Below, in pieces: positions 7,690 through 16,063 of a stretch of 38,910 bases of DNA. Below the pieces are notes generated by a model. The model was not told the DNA's origin. It saw only the letters and a list, made by a program, of their open reading frames with translations, and searched no databases. The translations under genes were made by a program, and so were the position numbers. The stretch is from the NCBI RefSeq assembly GCF_042648405.1, contig NZ_JBHRXV010000005.1, positions 1-38,910 on the forward strand, read 5' to 3'. This DNA is from Sphingoaurantiacus capsulatus. GTDB taxonomy: Bacteria; Pseudomonadota; Alphaproteobacteria; Sphingomonadales; Sphingomonadaceae. Within the stretch, counting starts at the first letter, position 1. Each line of letters begins with the position of its first letter.

Positions 7690-10101
7690 TTATTCCGCGC
7701 TGGCGCCGAAGCGGTAGCGCAACGTCACGCCATACATGCGTGGCTCGTTGTAGATGCGCTGGTTGAAGCCCAGCCCGGAGTTGATGAGCGACGCACCGCC
7801 GATCTTGTAGGTCACGTCGAACAGATTGGTGACATAGAAGGTCGCGTCGATCGGCGATCCACCGATGCTGTCCCAATTGAGGTTGGCGTCAACGGTCGTC
7901 GTCGCCTTCTGCTTGCTCTCACCATCGAAAGCATTGCTGCCCGCAAGGAAGGGGACGAGGCCGAGGATGATCGACGATTTGTGCGCAAGGTTCGCCGAGA
8001 ACGACACGTCGCCCGCGCTCTCGGGCACCGGCAGGTCGACCGACATGCCGACGTTGAACTTGTGCTTCGGCGTGAACGGAATGATGCGGCCGGTGAAGCG
8101 CTGCGGAATCTGCGTCACCGGATCGCGGCGGTTGTAGTCGAGGAACGAGCCGTACTTGGCATCGGTGTAGGCATAGGCGAGCAGCAGGTCGAAGGCCGAC
8201 GACGGCGCGATCGTCAGTTCGGCCTCGATGCCCTTCACCTTGGCTTCGGATGCATTGACGAGCGCGCTGACCGTCTGCGTGCCGACGCTGAAGGTCTGGT
8301 TGAGCTGCGCGCCTTTGAGCTTCTGGTCGTAGACGGCGATGTTGCTGCGCATCTCCCAGTCGCCTGCCGTGAAGTCCGCCTTCAGGCCGAGCTCGACGTC
8401 CTTCAGCGTTTCGGGCTGATAGACGAACAGGCTCGCCGCATTCGGGATCGGCGGCGTCGCGAGCAGAGCCGGACCCGCAAGCGGGTTGGTGCCGCCGGCG
8501 CGGTAGCCCTTGCGGTGCGCGATGTAGAGCAGCGCGTCGTCGCTGATCTTGTAGTCGAGGCCGATGGTGTAGCTGTCCGAGGTCGCCTTCGATTCGAACT
8601 CGGCACGGCATTGCGGCGCGTTGCCCGGCATCGGCGCCGCCGCTCCCGGGGTACCCGTGGTGCAACGGAAGCTGCTCACCTGGAAGATGGTGAGGCCGCG
8701 CGTGTCCTTGGTGCTGCGGTAACCGCCGGTGATGCCGAGCCCGTCGACGAGCCCCGAAAGGTCGTAGGTCGCCTGGCCGTAGATCGCGCGGCTGCGGTCG
8801 CGGACGAACTGGTTGACGTCAGTGCTGCTGCCGAACACCGACGTCTGGTGAATATAGTTGGCGTCGGGCGTGCTGGTGTTCGACCCGAACAGGCCGATGG
8901 TGAAGGTCAGCTTGTCATCGAGCGCCGAGCCCTGAAGCTGAAGCTCTTCCGACCATTGCTTGACGTTGAGGCTCCACGGCTCGTCGCGGTTCTGCGGGTT
9001 GCACTGCGCCGGCCCCTGACAGATGTCGAAGTTCAGCAGCGTCAGCGGCGTACCGTCGAAGTCGAAGCGGTTGAGCTGCTTCACCCGGCGATAACCGAGG
9101 ATGTTCTTGATCGCGATACTCTCGCTGAGGTTGATCGTCGTGATGTTCGAAAAGCCGCTCGCCTTCAGCTCGTTCTTGGCGATGGTGTCGGAGATCGAGA
9201 CATAAGGGCCGAGCGCCTGCTGGCGCGCCAGCTGCGCCTGCACCGCGCCGGCGAACAGCCGCGGGATGGTGGCGTTGGGATCAACCGCCGCGATGTGGTT
9301 GGAACTGCCGTTGGTGTTCGAATGCAGCGTATCTGCGACGAAGATATTCTCGAAGTTATCGGTCGGCGCGAAAAGCAGCGAGAAGCGGCCGGTCCAGTAG
9401 TGCCGGTCGTCTTCGTCCTGGTTGGTGGTGATGTTCTGCGTGAAGCCGTCACGGTCGTTGGCCTTGCCGGCGACGCGGATCATCAGGCTGTCGGTCAGTG
9501 GGACATTGAGCGCCGCCTCTAGGCCGTGATTGCCATAGTTGCCGAACTCGCCCTGGACGTAGCCGTCGAAATCCTTGCCCGGCCGCTTCGGTTCGAACAG
9601 CACGGCGCCGCCGGTCGAGTTGCGGCCGAACAGCGTACCCTGCGGACCCTTGAGCACCTGAATGTTCTGAAGGTCGTAGTAGCGGCCCGGGCCGCCGCCG
9701 TCGCCGATCGGCAGCGGGACCTGCGCGATGTAGGTCGGCACAGTCACCTGCTGGCCCGAGATCGAGGCACCCGATCCGGACATGGCGCGGATGACGTAAT
9801 TCTCTTCGTTGCGGCTGCTCTGCGCCGAGGTGAGCGCCGGTACAATCTTTGACAGGTCGGTGGCGTTCTCGATCCGCCGGTCCTCCAGCACGTCGTCGCT
9901 GAACGCCTGGATGGCGAGCGGCACGTCCTGTAGCTGCTCTTCGCGGCGGCGGGCGGTGACGACGATTTCGTCGAGCGCGCTGGTTTCGGATACCGCCGCA
10001 TCCGCCTCGGCGGCGGCAGTCTGTGCGATGGCGGCTGACCCGATACTCAACGAAGACAGGCTGGCGGCCGCCAGCAAGAAGCTACCGAAGCTGCGTGTCA
10101 T
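7690..10101 (-). CDS. TonB-dependent outer-membrane receptor
   Basis: This 803-residue receptor has a signal peptide (MTRSFGSFLLAAASLSSL to an AxA site near residue 26). A TonB-box region, LDEIVVTARRREEQLQDVP, lies near residues 44-62. The plug domain includes GPQGTLFGRNSTGGAVLFEP at about 150-170, and a long 22-strand-type barrel ends in YGVTLRYRFGASAE. Such receptors use proton-motive force through TonB-ExbBD to bring ligands across the outer membrane; in sphingomonads they often sit in catabolic clusters and import the growth substrate rather than iron complexes. The C-terminus extends five residues beyond the usual terminal aromatic residue. ATG at 10101 follows AGGGGAGGGA. It lies 61 bases after an SDR gene in the same direction, so ligand and SDR substrate are probably related. 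The specificity cannot be read from sequence. Confidence 0.9.
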   Translation of the reverse strand: MTRSFGSFLLAAASLSSLSIGSAAIAQTAAAEADAAVSETSALDEIVVTARRREEQLQDVPLAIQAFSDDVLEDRRIENATDLSKIVPALTSAQSSRNEENYVIRAMSGSGASISGQQVTVPTYIAQVPLPIGDGGGPGRYYDLQNIQVLKGPQGTLFGRNSTGGAVLFEPKRPGKDFDGYVQGEFGNYGNHGLEAALNVPLTDSLMIRVAGKANDRDGFTQNITTNQDEDDRHYWTGRFSLLFAPTDNFENIFVADTLHSNTNGSSNHIAAVDPNATIPRLFAGAVQAQLARQQALGPYVSISDTIAKNELKASGFSNITTINLSESIAIKNILGYRRVKQLNRFDFDGTPLTLLNFDICQGPAQCNPQNRDEPWSLNVKQWSEELQLQGSALDDKLTFTIGLFGSNTSTPDANYIHQTSVFGSSTDVNQFVRDRSRAIYGQATYDLSGLVDGLGITGGYRSTKDTRGLTIFQVSSFRCTTGTPGAAAPMPGNAPQCRAEFESKATSDSYTIGLDYKISDDALLYIAHRKGYRAGGTNPLAGPALLATPPIPNAASLFVYQPETLKDVELGLKADFTAGDWEMRSNIAVYDQKLKGAQLNQTFSVGTQTVSALVNASEAKVKGIEAELTIAPSSAFDLLLAYAYTDAKYGSFLDYNRRDPVTQIPQRFTGRIIPFTPKHKFNVGMSVDLPVPESAGDVSFSANLAHKSSIILGLVPFLAGSNAFDGESKQKATTTVDANLNWDSIGGSPIDATFYVTNLFDVTYKIGGASLINSGLGFNQRIYNEPRMYGVTLRYRFGASAE

Positions 10102-10162
10102 ATGTCCCTCCCCTGGGTGTTCGCCCGGCCCGTTTTCGGGTCGCGAGCCATAGCGCGGCGCC

Positions 10163-10921
10163 CTATTCGTTGAGCCGCGGCGTCAGCAGTCCTCCGTCGA
10201 TCGGCACGGCGGCGCCCGAAATGTACGAGGCGTCGTCGCTGAGCAGGAACGCGATCGCGCGGCCGAATTCGGCGAGATCGCCGACCCGTGCGAAATGCGA
10301 GAGCTTATCGAGATAGGCCTGGCGGTCGGGCGTCCGCGACGGATGCGGCGGATTGCCGAGCACCACGGCGTTGATGTTCACGCCCTTGCGCGCGACTTCC
10401 TTGCTGACCGAACTGACGAGCCCGTGCAGCGCCATCTTGCCCGACGCATAGGCGCTGCCCGATTCCTGGCCGAGCACCGCCGACATCGAGCTGACGCAGA
10501 CGATCTTGCCGTAGCCGCGCTTGATCATGCCGGGCAGCAACGCGCGCAGCACGAGCACCTGGCTGAAGAAATTGACCTCGAAGATCGCGCGGAAATGCGC
10601 GAGGTCGCTCGCCGCGAATTCCGCCCACGGCGTCATCGGCGGGCCACCGCCGACATTGTTGAGCAGCAGGTCGACCTTGCCGTGATCGGCGACGGCGTGA
10701 GTCGTCATCGTCTCGACGAAGGCGATGTCAGTGACGCTGCCGGCATGCGTCGTTACCTTGACGCCGTGCGCGCGCAGCTCGCTCGCGGCGGCTTCGAGCC
10801 GCTCGCCATCCATGTCGTTGATGATGAGCTCGGCGCCGCCGCGCGCCAGCTCGTTCGCGGTGGCGAAGCCGATCCCGCGGCCGGCGCCGGTGACCAGCGC
10901 GACCTTGCCTGCGAAGCGCAT
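10163..10921 (-). CDS. Short-chain dehydrogenase/reductase (SDR)
   Basis: This 252-residue classical SDR has the NAD(P)-binding TGAGRGIG at residues 11-18, acidic D37 in NDMDGE suggesting NAD(H), and an NNVGG variant of the usual NNAG. The catalytic Ser is in CVSSMSAVLG, the YASGK motif supplies Tyr and Lys, and it ends GGLLTPRLNE. It would oxidise a secondary alcohol or reduce a ketone in the cytoplasm. Its ATG shares one base with the stop of the upstream SnoaL gene (TGATG at 10919-10923), so translation is coupled. It is followed by the TonB receptor. Substrate unknown; the association with a second SDR and a SnoaL protein suggests successive steps on one ring or chain compound. Confidence 0.88.
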   Translation of the reverse strand: MRFAGKVALVTGAGRGIGFATANELARGGAELIINDMDGERLEAAASELRAHGVKVTTHAGSVTDIAFVETMTTHAVADHGKVDLLLNNVGGGPPMTPWAEFAASDLAHFRAIFEVNFFSQVLVLRALLPGMIKRGYGKIVCVSSMSAVLGQESGSAYASGKMALHGLVSSVSKEVARKGVNINAVVLGNPPHPSRTPDRQAYLDKLSHFARVGDLAEFGRAIAFLLSDDASYISGAAVPIDGGLLTPRLNE

Positions 10922-11499
10922 CAGGCGGCGGCCTTTTTCTTCGGGATGCCGAACATCGGATTGGCGGCGTTGTTCGTCCAGATCAGATGTTCGGTGAAGC
11001 GCCAGGTGTCGGTCTTTGCGAAGCTGAACAGGTAGGTGCCTTCGTGAAGGCCGCTGATCCAGGCGTCATCCTCCTGGCCGACCAGCGCCATCTGATAATG
11101 GCAGAGCGCCCAGGCCTTCTTGTTGTCGTCGGCGACGCGCGTCATCAGCGTACCGATCAGATGCCGGATCTCGAGGCCCTTGATCTTGGTGAAGTCGCGC
11201 TTTTCGATCTCTACGCCCTCGGCGCGCGGCAGCGCCGGATTCTTGTGGAGATTGATGAGATTTTCGCGGCCCTTTACATGTTCGGCCAGCGTGCCGGCCA
11301 TCGTCCGCTCGATGTTCTCGTCGTACAGGCGCTCCAGCACGTCCCAGCTGCGGCTGTCGCAGGCGAAGGCATATTCATTGACCATCTCGACGATGGACTG
11401 CTTGTCGGCGACGAGGTCGATCTTGGCTTCGAGCGTCGTGCGCGGCGCTTCCACCGCCGGCGCCATTTCGCGCCATTTCGCATACGCATCCCAAATCAT
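10921..11499 (-). CDS. SnoaL-like (NTF2-fold) protein
   Basis: This 192-residue protein of the SnoaL_4-type group begins MIWDAYAKWREMAP. It then has DLVADKQSIVEMVNEYAFACDSRSWDVLERLYDE-like sequence: the first helix and the D/W turn that mark the family. A beta-rich second half ends PMFGIPKKKAAA. Relatives are small isomerases, dehydratases or dioxygenase-associated proteins. The open frame runs far upstream, but ATG at 11499 has GGGAG seven bases before it and fits the domain start; the upstream part is antisense-like shadow of the neighbouring SDR. It lies between two SDR genes, 17 bases after the first and overlapping the second by one base. Exact chemistry is unknown. Confidence 0.8.
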   Translation of the reverse strand: MIWDAYAKWREMAPAVEAPRTTLEAKIDLVADKQSIVEMVNEYAFACDSRSWDVLERLYDENIERTMAGTLAEHVKGRENLINLHKNPALPRAEGVEIEKRDFTKIKGLEIRHLIGTLMTRVADDNKKAWALCHYQMALVGQEDDAWISGLHEGTYLFSFAKTDTWRFTEHLIWTNNAANPMFGIPKKKAAA

Positions 11500-11516
11500 G
11501 ATTCCGCTCCCTGAAC

Positions 11517-12263
11517 CTAGACGCCGCCGCGGCGGCCGCCGGCGACGTTGATGAGTTCGCCGTTGATGAATTCCCCGTCCTTGCTCGACAGGAAGGCGAT
11601 GGTCGCCGCGATGTCGTGAGGCATGCCGATGCGCCCTGCGAGCGTCATCTTGGCCAGATAGTCGATCTCCTCCGGCCGGCGGTTGCGCTCCATCAGCGGG
11701 GTGAGGATCGGGCCTGGCGCGACACAATTGGCGCGGATATGCTGGTCGGCATGGTCGATGGCGAGCGAGCGCGTGAGCGCAATCACGCCGCCTTTCGCTG
11801 CGACATAGGCCGGATTTCGCATCATGCCGGTCACGCCTGCCCCCGAAGAGACGTTGACGATCGACCCGCCGCCGCTCTCTGCCATCAACGGGATGGCCGC
11901 CTTGCACATGAGAAAGGTCGACGTGAGATTCAGATCGACCCAGTGTGACCAATCTTCGGGCGACATATCGAGGATCGTCTGGCCGGGGCGGCTGCCGCCG
12001 ACGACATTGGCAAGGATGGTGAGCTTGCCGAACTCGCGCTTGGCCGCAGCAACCGCTGCTTGCGCATCGTCCCACTTCGTCGCATCGCCTTTCAGGATGC
12101 TGAGCCGGCCGGCCGCCTTGGCGGCCGTCTCCGCCAGTCCGGTTTCGTCGATGTCGACAGCGATCACGGCGGCGCCGCGTTCGGCGAGCAACCAGGCCGT
12201 CGCTTGGCCGATCCCGCCGCCGGCGGCCGTCACGAGAGCCACATGGCCTTCGAGCTGGGTCAT
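11517..12263 (-). CDS. Short-chain dehydrogenase/reductase (SDR)
   Basis: This 248-residue classical SDR has TAAGGGIG near residues 12-19, AVDIDE with an acidic residue after strand 2 (NAD preference), LANVVGG in place of NNAG, NVSSGAGV with the catalytic Ser, YVAAKGG with Tyr and Lys, and a C-terminal INGELINVAGG. ATG at 12263 with GGAG about eight bases upstream is favoured over the codon at 12278. It is the first gene of the leftward SDR - SnoaL - SDR - TonB receptor - RidA set, and its promoter begins at the end of the preceding permease gene. Replacement of the NNAG Asn-Ala pair by NVVGG is shared in part with the second SDR of the operon (NNVGG). Confidence 0.88.
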   Translation of the reverse strand: MTQLEGHVALVTAAGGGIGQATAWLLAERGAAVIAVDIDETGLAETAAKAAGRLSILKGDATKWDDAQAAVAAAKREFGKLTILANVVGGSRPGQTILDMSPEDWSHWVDLNLTSTFLMCKAAIPLMAESGGGSIVNVSSGAGVTGMMRNPAYVAAKGGVIALTRSLAIDHADQHIRANCVAPGPILTPLMERNRRPEEIDYLAKMTLAGRIGMPHDIAATIAFLSSKDGEFINGELINVAGGRRGGV

Positions 12264-12386
12264 CGCGCTGCTCCGCAAGCATCGTTTCTGGATCGAGGGC
12301 GCACGTCAGCAGCGGCGCGGATGCGTCGTTTCAAGAGACCTCCCCACGCCGGTGAGCCGGCGTCCCTGGAACGATTGTTCCTTATT

Positions 12387-12429
12387 TATCTTATATAGAA
12401 TATAATTGACTATAATATCAGCTTGTCAA
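12387..12429 (-). promoter_or_regulatory. Promoter of the SDR-TonB receptor operon with dyad site D
   Basis: On the minus strand a TTGACA (12429-12424) is followed after 19 bases by TATATT (12404-12399), a fair -35/-10 pair. Overlapping and following the -10 is the dyad TATTCT-ATAT-AAGATA (12402-12387), related to the other AT-rich elements of the left block. A separate ATTGAC...GTCAAT inverted repeat frames 12405-12430. The -35 overlaps the stop codon of the upstream permease gene. Confidence 0.5.
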
Positions 12430-13637
12430 TGCTGATGTGCAATCTTTGGGCTCCGCATCGCCAGCGGCACGGCGACAAGCACCAACACCGATCCGATCAC
12501 GATGAAGGCGACATGGATGCCGAACGCCGACCGGATTGGCGACACCACGAGCGGGTTGAGGAAGTCGGCTACGTAAAGCGCTGTGAACATGAAACTGATC
12601 GCTCGCGCACGCACCTCGATCCGAGCGGTAGCCAGCAGGCGGCTCTCGATGTGCGGCGGAATCATGCCGCCACCGCCCCCCGACATGATCGCCCCGATGG
12701 CGATGACCGCGAGGCTGTCTGCCGTCCCGATGACGATGAGCCCGCTGCCCAGAAGCGTCGTCAGCAGGATCTGCGCGCCGCGGCTCCCGATTCGCGCCAC
12801 GACCCAGCCGTAGGACCCTCCACAAAGTCCGCCAGCGAGCACACCGCCGGCGATAACGAATGACCGCGTCAATGGGCTGGTCACATTCTCTGCGGCGAGC
12901 AGGAAGGACAGCTGGATAGAGGTCATGAAATAGGCGGTGAACAGGAAAAGTGCGACGCCGTAGATCGGAAATAGCGGTCGGAAGGCACCGGCAGGAACGG
13001 GCGCGTCGCGCTCGCGCGCCGGCACTTCTTCTGAGCGGATCGCCACCGCCGAGATCGCAAGCACGGCAAAGGCAAGCAGATAGAGCGCGAAGGGAGCACG
13101 CCAGCTGAAATGCTCGGCGATAATCCCTGAGCTGATCAGGAAGATCAGCGCGCTGATGCCGGCGACAGCTGCCTGGTATCCCAGGAAGCGCACGCGTGCG
13201 AGACCCTGAAACCAGCCGCCGACGATGACGCCGACCGAGGTCACTGCATGGGCGATCGCCAGTCCGACGACAACTCGCGTGGCAAGAACCGGCCAAAGCG
13301 TATCGAGATAGAGGCCGGACGATCCAGCGACGCCGTAGACGCCGAGCCCCCAAAGGAGAACAGGTCGAGGGCCGAAGCGGTCGACCATGAAGCCAGCCAT
13401 CAACCCGCCGATGATCACACCAATCGCGGGGACGGTCATGATCATCTGGGTGGCGAATGTCCCATCGTCGCCGTCGGCGAAATGCGTTGCCATCATCGGC
13501 AGCACCGGCCCGAGAGCGGCGAACATCAGCGCCAGCAGCGGGGACCCCGCCAGCAAGGCGGCCAAGGCCATGCGGCCGCGAAAGCCGGTGGGACGGGTGA
13601 ACGCGACGCCGGCTGCCGACGTCTCTTGCATGGACAT
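12426..13637 (-). CDS. MFS transporter
   Basis: This 403-residue permease of the major facilitator superfamily has twelve predicted membrane segments. Between segments 2 and 3 is the signature GFMVDRFGPRPVLLWG (the GX3DRXGRR-type loop), and a central hydrophilic loop carries RSEEVPARERDAP. A glycine run, SGGGGGMIPPH, lies in the second half. It probably moves a small organic acid or metabolite across the inner membrane; direction and substrate are not evident. ATG at 13637 follows GGGGAG by seven bases, and a further ATG two codons later is possible. It diverges from the MFS-fusion gene across a 168-base spacer holding dyad site E. Its stop codon is embedded in the promoter of the following SDR operon. 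Confidence 0.85.
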   Translation of the reverse strand: MSMQETSAAGVAFTRPTGFRGRMALAALLAGSPLLALMFAALGPVLPMMATHFADGDDGTFATQMIMTVPAIGVIIGGLMAGFMVDRFGPRPVLLWGLGVYGVAGSSGLYLDTLWPVLATRVVVGLAIAHAVTSVGVIVGGWFQGLARVRFLGYQAAVAGISALIFLISSGIIAEHFSWRAPFALYLLAFAVLAISAVAIRSEEVPARERDAPVPAGAFRPLFPIYGVALFLFTAYFMTSIQLSFLLAAENVTSPLTRSFVIAGGVLAGGLCGGSYGWVVARIGSRGAQILLTTLLGSGLIVIGTADSLAVIAIGAIMSGGGGGMIPPHIESRLLATARIEVRARAISFMFTALYVADFLNPLVVSPIRSAFGIHVAFIVIGSVLVLVAVPLAMRSPKIAHQH

Positions 13638-13737
13638 TAACGAGCTCCCCAATCTGTCACCGGGCGATCTTTCCGTCGCCTCGTCCGCCTGCCATCACCG
13701 ATCGACCCAGCTCGGGTTGCATCGAGATCGAAAGGAC

Positions 13738-13753
13738 TGTTTTATATAAGACA
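13738..13753. promoter_or_regulatory. Near-perfect 16-bp dyad between divergent MFS genes (site E)
   Basis: TGTTTT-ATAT-AAGACA is a near-perfect inverted repeat (five of six half-site positions) in the spacer between the two divergent transporter genes, 53 bases before the rightward TTG start. Compared with the other sites, both halves carry the same T-to-G / A-to-C type change, so symmetry is kept. A TTGCAT at 13717-13722 could serve as -35 for the rightward gene. Confidence 0.45.
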
Positions 13754-13805
13754 CAAAACAAAGAGTATTGAAAAGCCCGTTCGTCAACTGGGCCGGGAGG
13801 CAGGT

Positions 13806-15488
13806 TTGGAGTCGAAGCGCAGGGCTGACGGCACGGCGAATACGACCTTTGCCCCTTTCCGCCACCGTATATTCCTGGGGATGTGGATCGCTGCAGTCGC
13901 CGCCAGCTTCGGCAGCCTGATCCAGACCGTCGGCGCGGCTTGGCTGATGACCTCCCTATCGGGATCGGCGGAGATGGTCGCGCTGGTGCAGACCGCGTCG
14001 GGCCTGCCGGTTGCCATCTTCGCGCTTGCCGCGGGTGCGATTGCCGATACCTATGACCGTCGGCGTGTCATGCTCGTGGCATTGTCGATGACGTTCGTCG
14101 TCTCGGTGATCTTGACGGTTTGCCAGGTCGCCGGCGTGTTGACCGCCAATCTCCTATTGGCGCTGACTTTCCTCATTGGCTGCTGCCTCGCGCTCTATTT
14201 GCCGGCTTGGCAGTCTTCGGTCAGCGAGCAAGTGCCGCGCGAGGACCTGCCCGCCGCCATTTCGCTCAACAGCCTCGCCTTCAACATCGCGCGTAGCCTG
14301 GGTCCGGCGATCGGGGGTGCCGTTGTAACGATCGGCGGTGCTGCAGCCGCATTTGCCACCAATGCGCTTTGCTACCTCGGTCTCATTGGCGTGGTCGCCG
14401 CTTGGCGGCGTCCCGTGGCAACGAACCTGTTGCCTCGCGAGCGCATTTTGCCCGCGATGCAGACAGGGCTGCGGTATGTCTGGCTATCGCCGCGAATGCG
14501 GGCGATGCTGGTGCGCGCCCTCGCCTTCGGGTTCGGCGGAAGCAGCATCAACGCGCTGCTCCCTCTCGTCGCGCGCGAACTTATCCAAGGCGGACCCTTC
14601 ACCTACGGCCTGTTACTAGGCGCGTTCGGCGCCGGCTCGGTCGTCGGGGCGCTCGGCCTAGCTAAAATCCGGCGCCGCCAGCCTGGCGACGCGGTCGTCA
14701 AATATGCCGCCGCTGCCTTCGGCCTTTCTGCTGCCGTCGTCGCGTTCAGCCCGTGGATGGTGTTGACCATGCTGGCGCTCGCCGTCTCGGGTTTATGCTG
14801 GGTGCTGACCCTCGCCACGCTCAACGTTACGTTGCAGATGGCTGCTCCGCGCTGGGTGGTAGGCCGGGCCCTCGCAAGTTTCCAGATGATCCTTTTCGCC
14901 GGGGTTGCGGGGGGCAGTTGGGTCTGGGGCCGCTTTGCCGAAGATGTTTCGCTATCGGCATCGCTATGCCTTTCGGGTGCCGTTCTCGCTGCAACGATGC
15001 TGCTCGGCGCACGCTGGCGGGTGCCGCAGACCGCCGATGACAATCTGGAGCCGGCGAGCACCTGGACCGAAGTCGAACTACGCGCCGAGATCGATCCGTC
15101 GACGGGGCCGGTGATCCTCTTCGTCGAATATGACGTCAGCGAAGAGCGCGTTCCGGGATTTCTTGCGGCAATGACAGAACTCCGCCAAATCCGCCGGCGG
15201 GACGGCGCACGGCGCTGGACACTATTGCAGGACCTTGCCGATCCGGAAAAATGGATCGAGCGCTTCGAGAGCCCGACTTGGGCTGATCATCTTCACCGCT
15301 ACGGGCGCGGCACCGTCGCCGACCGCGAAATTGAAGAGCGTGTGATGGCATTCCATCACGGCACCGACGCTCCGCACATCCGGCAACTGATCGCGCGTGA
15401 CCCTGTCGCGGACGGGCCGAAGCCCACGCGCGACGAAGCACCGGCAAAGCGGCTTGGCCTCTTTGCTATTAAAGATATAATGCAATGA
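13806..15488 (+). CDS. MFS exporter (EntS-like) fused to a C-terminal ABM-like domain
   Basis: This 560-residue protein has about 400 residues of an MFS_3/EntS-type transporter: FAPFRHRIFLGMWIAAVAASFGSL, then AAGAIADTYDRRRVML at about 70-85. A soluble tail of about 130 residues follows (from PVILFVEYDVSEERVPGFL) with the pattern of an antibiotic-biosynthesis-monooxygenase/dimeric ferredoxin-like domain, including WTLLQDLADPEKWIERFESPTW and an FHHGTDAP stretch. Fusions of this kind occur in the family and are annotated as efflux proteins. The start is TTG at 13806, with GGGAGG seven bases upstream, because no in-frame ATG precedes the conserved N-terminus. It diverges from another MFS gene and is followed 106 bases later by the molybdenum hydroxylase genes. 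It probably exports a pathway intermediate or toxic analogue (inference). Confidence 0.83.
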   Translation: MESKRRADGTANTTFAPFRHRIFLGMWIAAVAASFGSLIQTVGAAWLMTSLSGSAEMVALVQTASGLPVAIFALAAGAIADTYDRRRVMLVALSMTFVVSVILTVCQVAGVLTANLLLALTFLIGCCLALYLPAWQSSVSEQVPREDLPAAISLNSLAFNIARSLGPAIGGAVVTIGGAAAAFATNALCYLGLIGVVAAWRRPVATNLLPRERILPAMQTGLRYVWLSPRMRAMLVRALAFGFGGSSINALLPLVARELIQGGPFTYGLLLGAFGAGSVVGALGLAKIRRRQPGDAVVKYAAAAFGLSAAVVAFSPWMVLTMLALAVSGLCWVLTLATLNVTLQMAAPRWVVGRALASFQMILFAGVAGGSWVWGRFAEDVSLSASLCLSGAVLAATMLLGARWRVPQTADDNLEPASTWTEVELRAEIDPSTGPVILFVEYDVSEERVPGFLAAMTELRQIRRRDGARRWTLLQDLADPEKWIERFESPTWADHLHRYGRGTVADREIEERVMAFHHGTDAPHIRQLIARDPVADGPKPTRDEAPAKRLGLFAIKDIMQ

Positions 15489-15529
15489 ACCGACAAAGGG
15501 CGGACAGGGGAGGAGTGGTTGGTGTCGCA

Positions 15530-15545
15530 CCGGCTAGATAGCCGG
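15530..15545. repeat. Perfect palindrome between the MFS-fusion gene and iorA-like gene
   Basis: CCGGCTA-GA-TAGCCGG is a perfect inverted repeat 42 bases after the transporter stop and 50 bases before the next ATG. Flanking GGTTGG and CCAGCC could lengthen the stem through G-U pairs. It could be a terminator without a T-run or an operator of the molybdenum hydroxylase genes. Confidence 0.4.
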
Positions 15546-15594
15546 CCAGCCAATCGATTCCGCATGTCCGTTCTGCTTACGAGGGGCTGACGGC

Positions 15595-16053
15595 ATGGCG
15601 CTTGATTTCAAGATCAACGGCAAGAACGAGTCGATCGAGGTCGATCCCGAGACGCCGCTGCTCTGGGTGCTACGCGATCACCTTGGCCATACCGGGACGA
15701 AGTTCGGCTGCGGGATCGGGCAATGCGGCGCCTGCACCATCCACCTGGATGGTCAGGCCGCGCGCTCCTGCCAGATCAGCGCCGCAGACGCCGCAGGCGT
15801 GCCGATCACCACCATCGAGGGTCTGTCGCCCGACAACTCGCATCCGCTTCAAAAGGCGTGGATCGAGATGAACGTCCCGCAATGCGGCTATTGCCAGGCC
15901 GGCATGCTCATGGCCGCCGCCGCCCTGCTGCAGAACACACCCAAGCCGACCGACGAGGACATCAACACCTTCGTCGACAACATCTGCCGCTGCGGCACCT
16001 ACACGCGCGTCCGCGCAGCGATCCACAAGGTCGCCGCGGCGCAGAAGGCCTGA
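15595..16053 (+). CDS. (2Fe-2S)-binding small subunit of a molybdenum hydroxylase (IorA-like)
   Basis: This 152-residue protein has two [2Fe-2S] clusters. A plant-type N-terminal cluster uses C39, C44, C47 and C59 (FGCGIGQCGACTIH), and a helical C-terminal cluster uses C97, C100, C131 and C133 (CGYCQAG and CRCGTY). Length and order match the small subunit of isoquinoline 1-oxidoreductase and aldehyde oxidoreductases of the xanthine dehydrogenase family. It carries electrons from the molybdenum site to an outside acceptor. The ATG follows GAGGGG at eight bases, and the large-subunit gene starts ten bases after its stop. It has no signal peptide of its own and is expected to be exported as a folded passenger with the Tat-bearing large subunit. 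Confidence 0.92.
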   Translation: MALDFKINGKNESIEVDPETPLLWVLRDHLGHTGTKFGCGIGQCGACTIHLDGQAARSCQISAADAAGVPITTIEGLSPDNSHPLQKAWIEMNVPQCGYCQAGMLMAAAALLQNTPKPTDEDINTFVDNICRCGTYTRVRAAIHKVAAAQKA

Positions 16054-16063
16054 GGGAGCGCCC

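Noticed and set aside
7981..9522. Very long open frame antisense to the TonB receptor
   Set aside because: Rich in Arg, Val, Ala and His in the way expected from the complement of a GC-rich gene; the receptor on the other strand has clear domain motifs.
10921..12282. A single 453-residue fusion of an SDR-like part and SnoaL protein
   Set aside because: The N-terminal part is an out-of-frame reading of the SDR gene at 11517-12263; the SnoaL gene has its own ATG and ribosome binding site at 11499.
15472..15477. AAGATA half-site at the end of the MFS-fusion gene, before the iorA-like gene
   Set aside because: Lies inside coding sequence and lacks a good second half; not counted with the five dyad sites.
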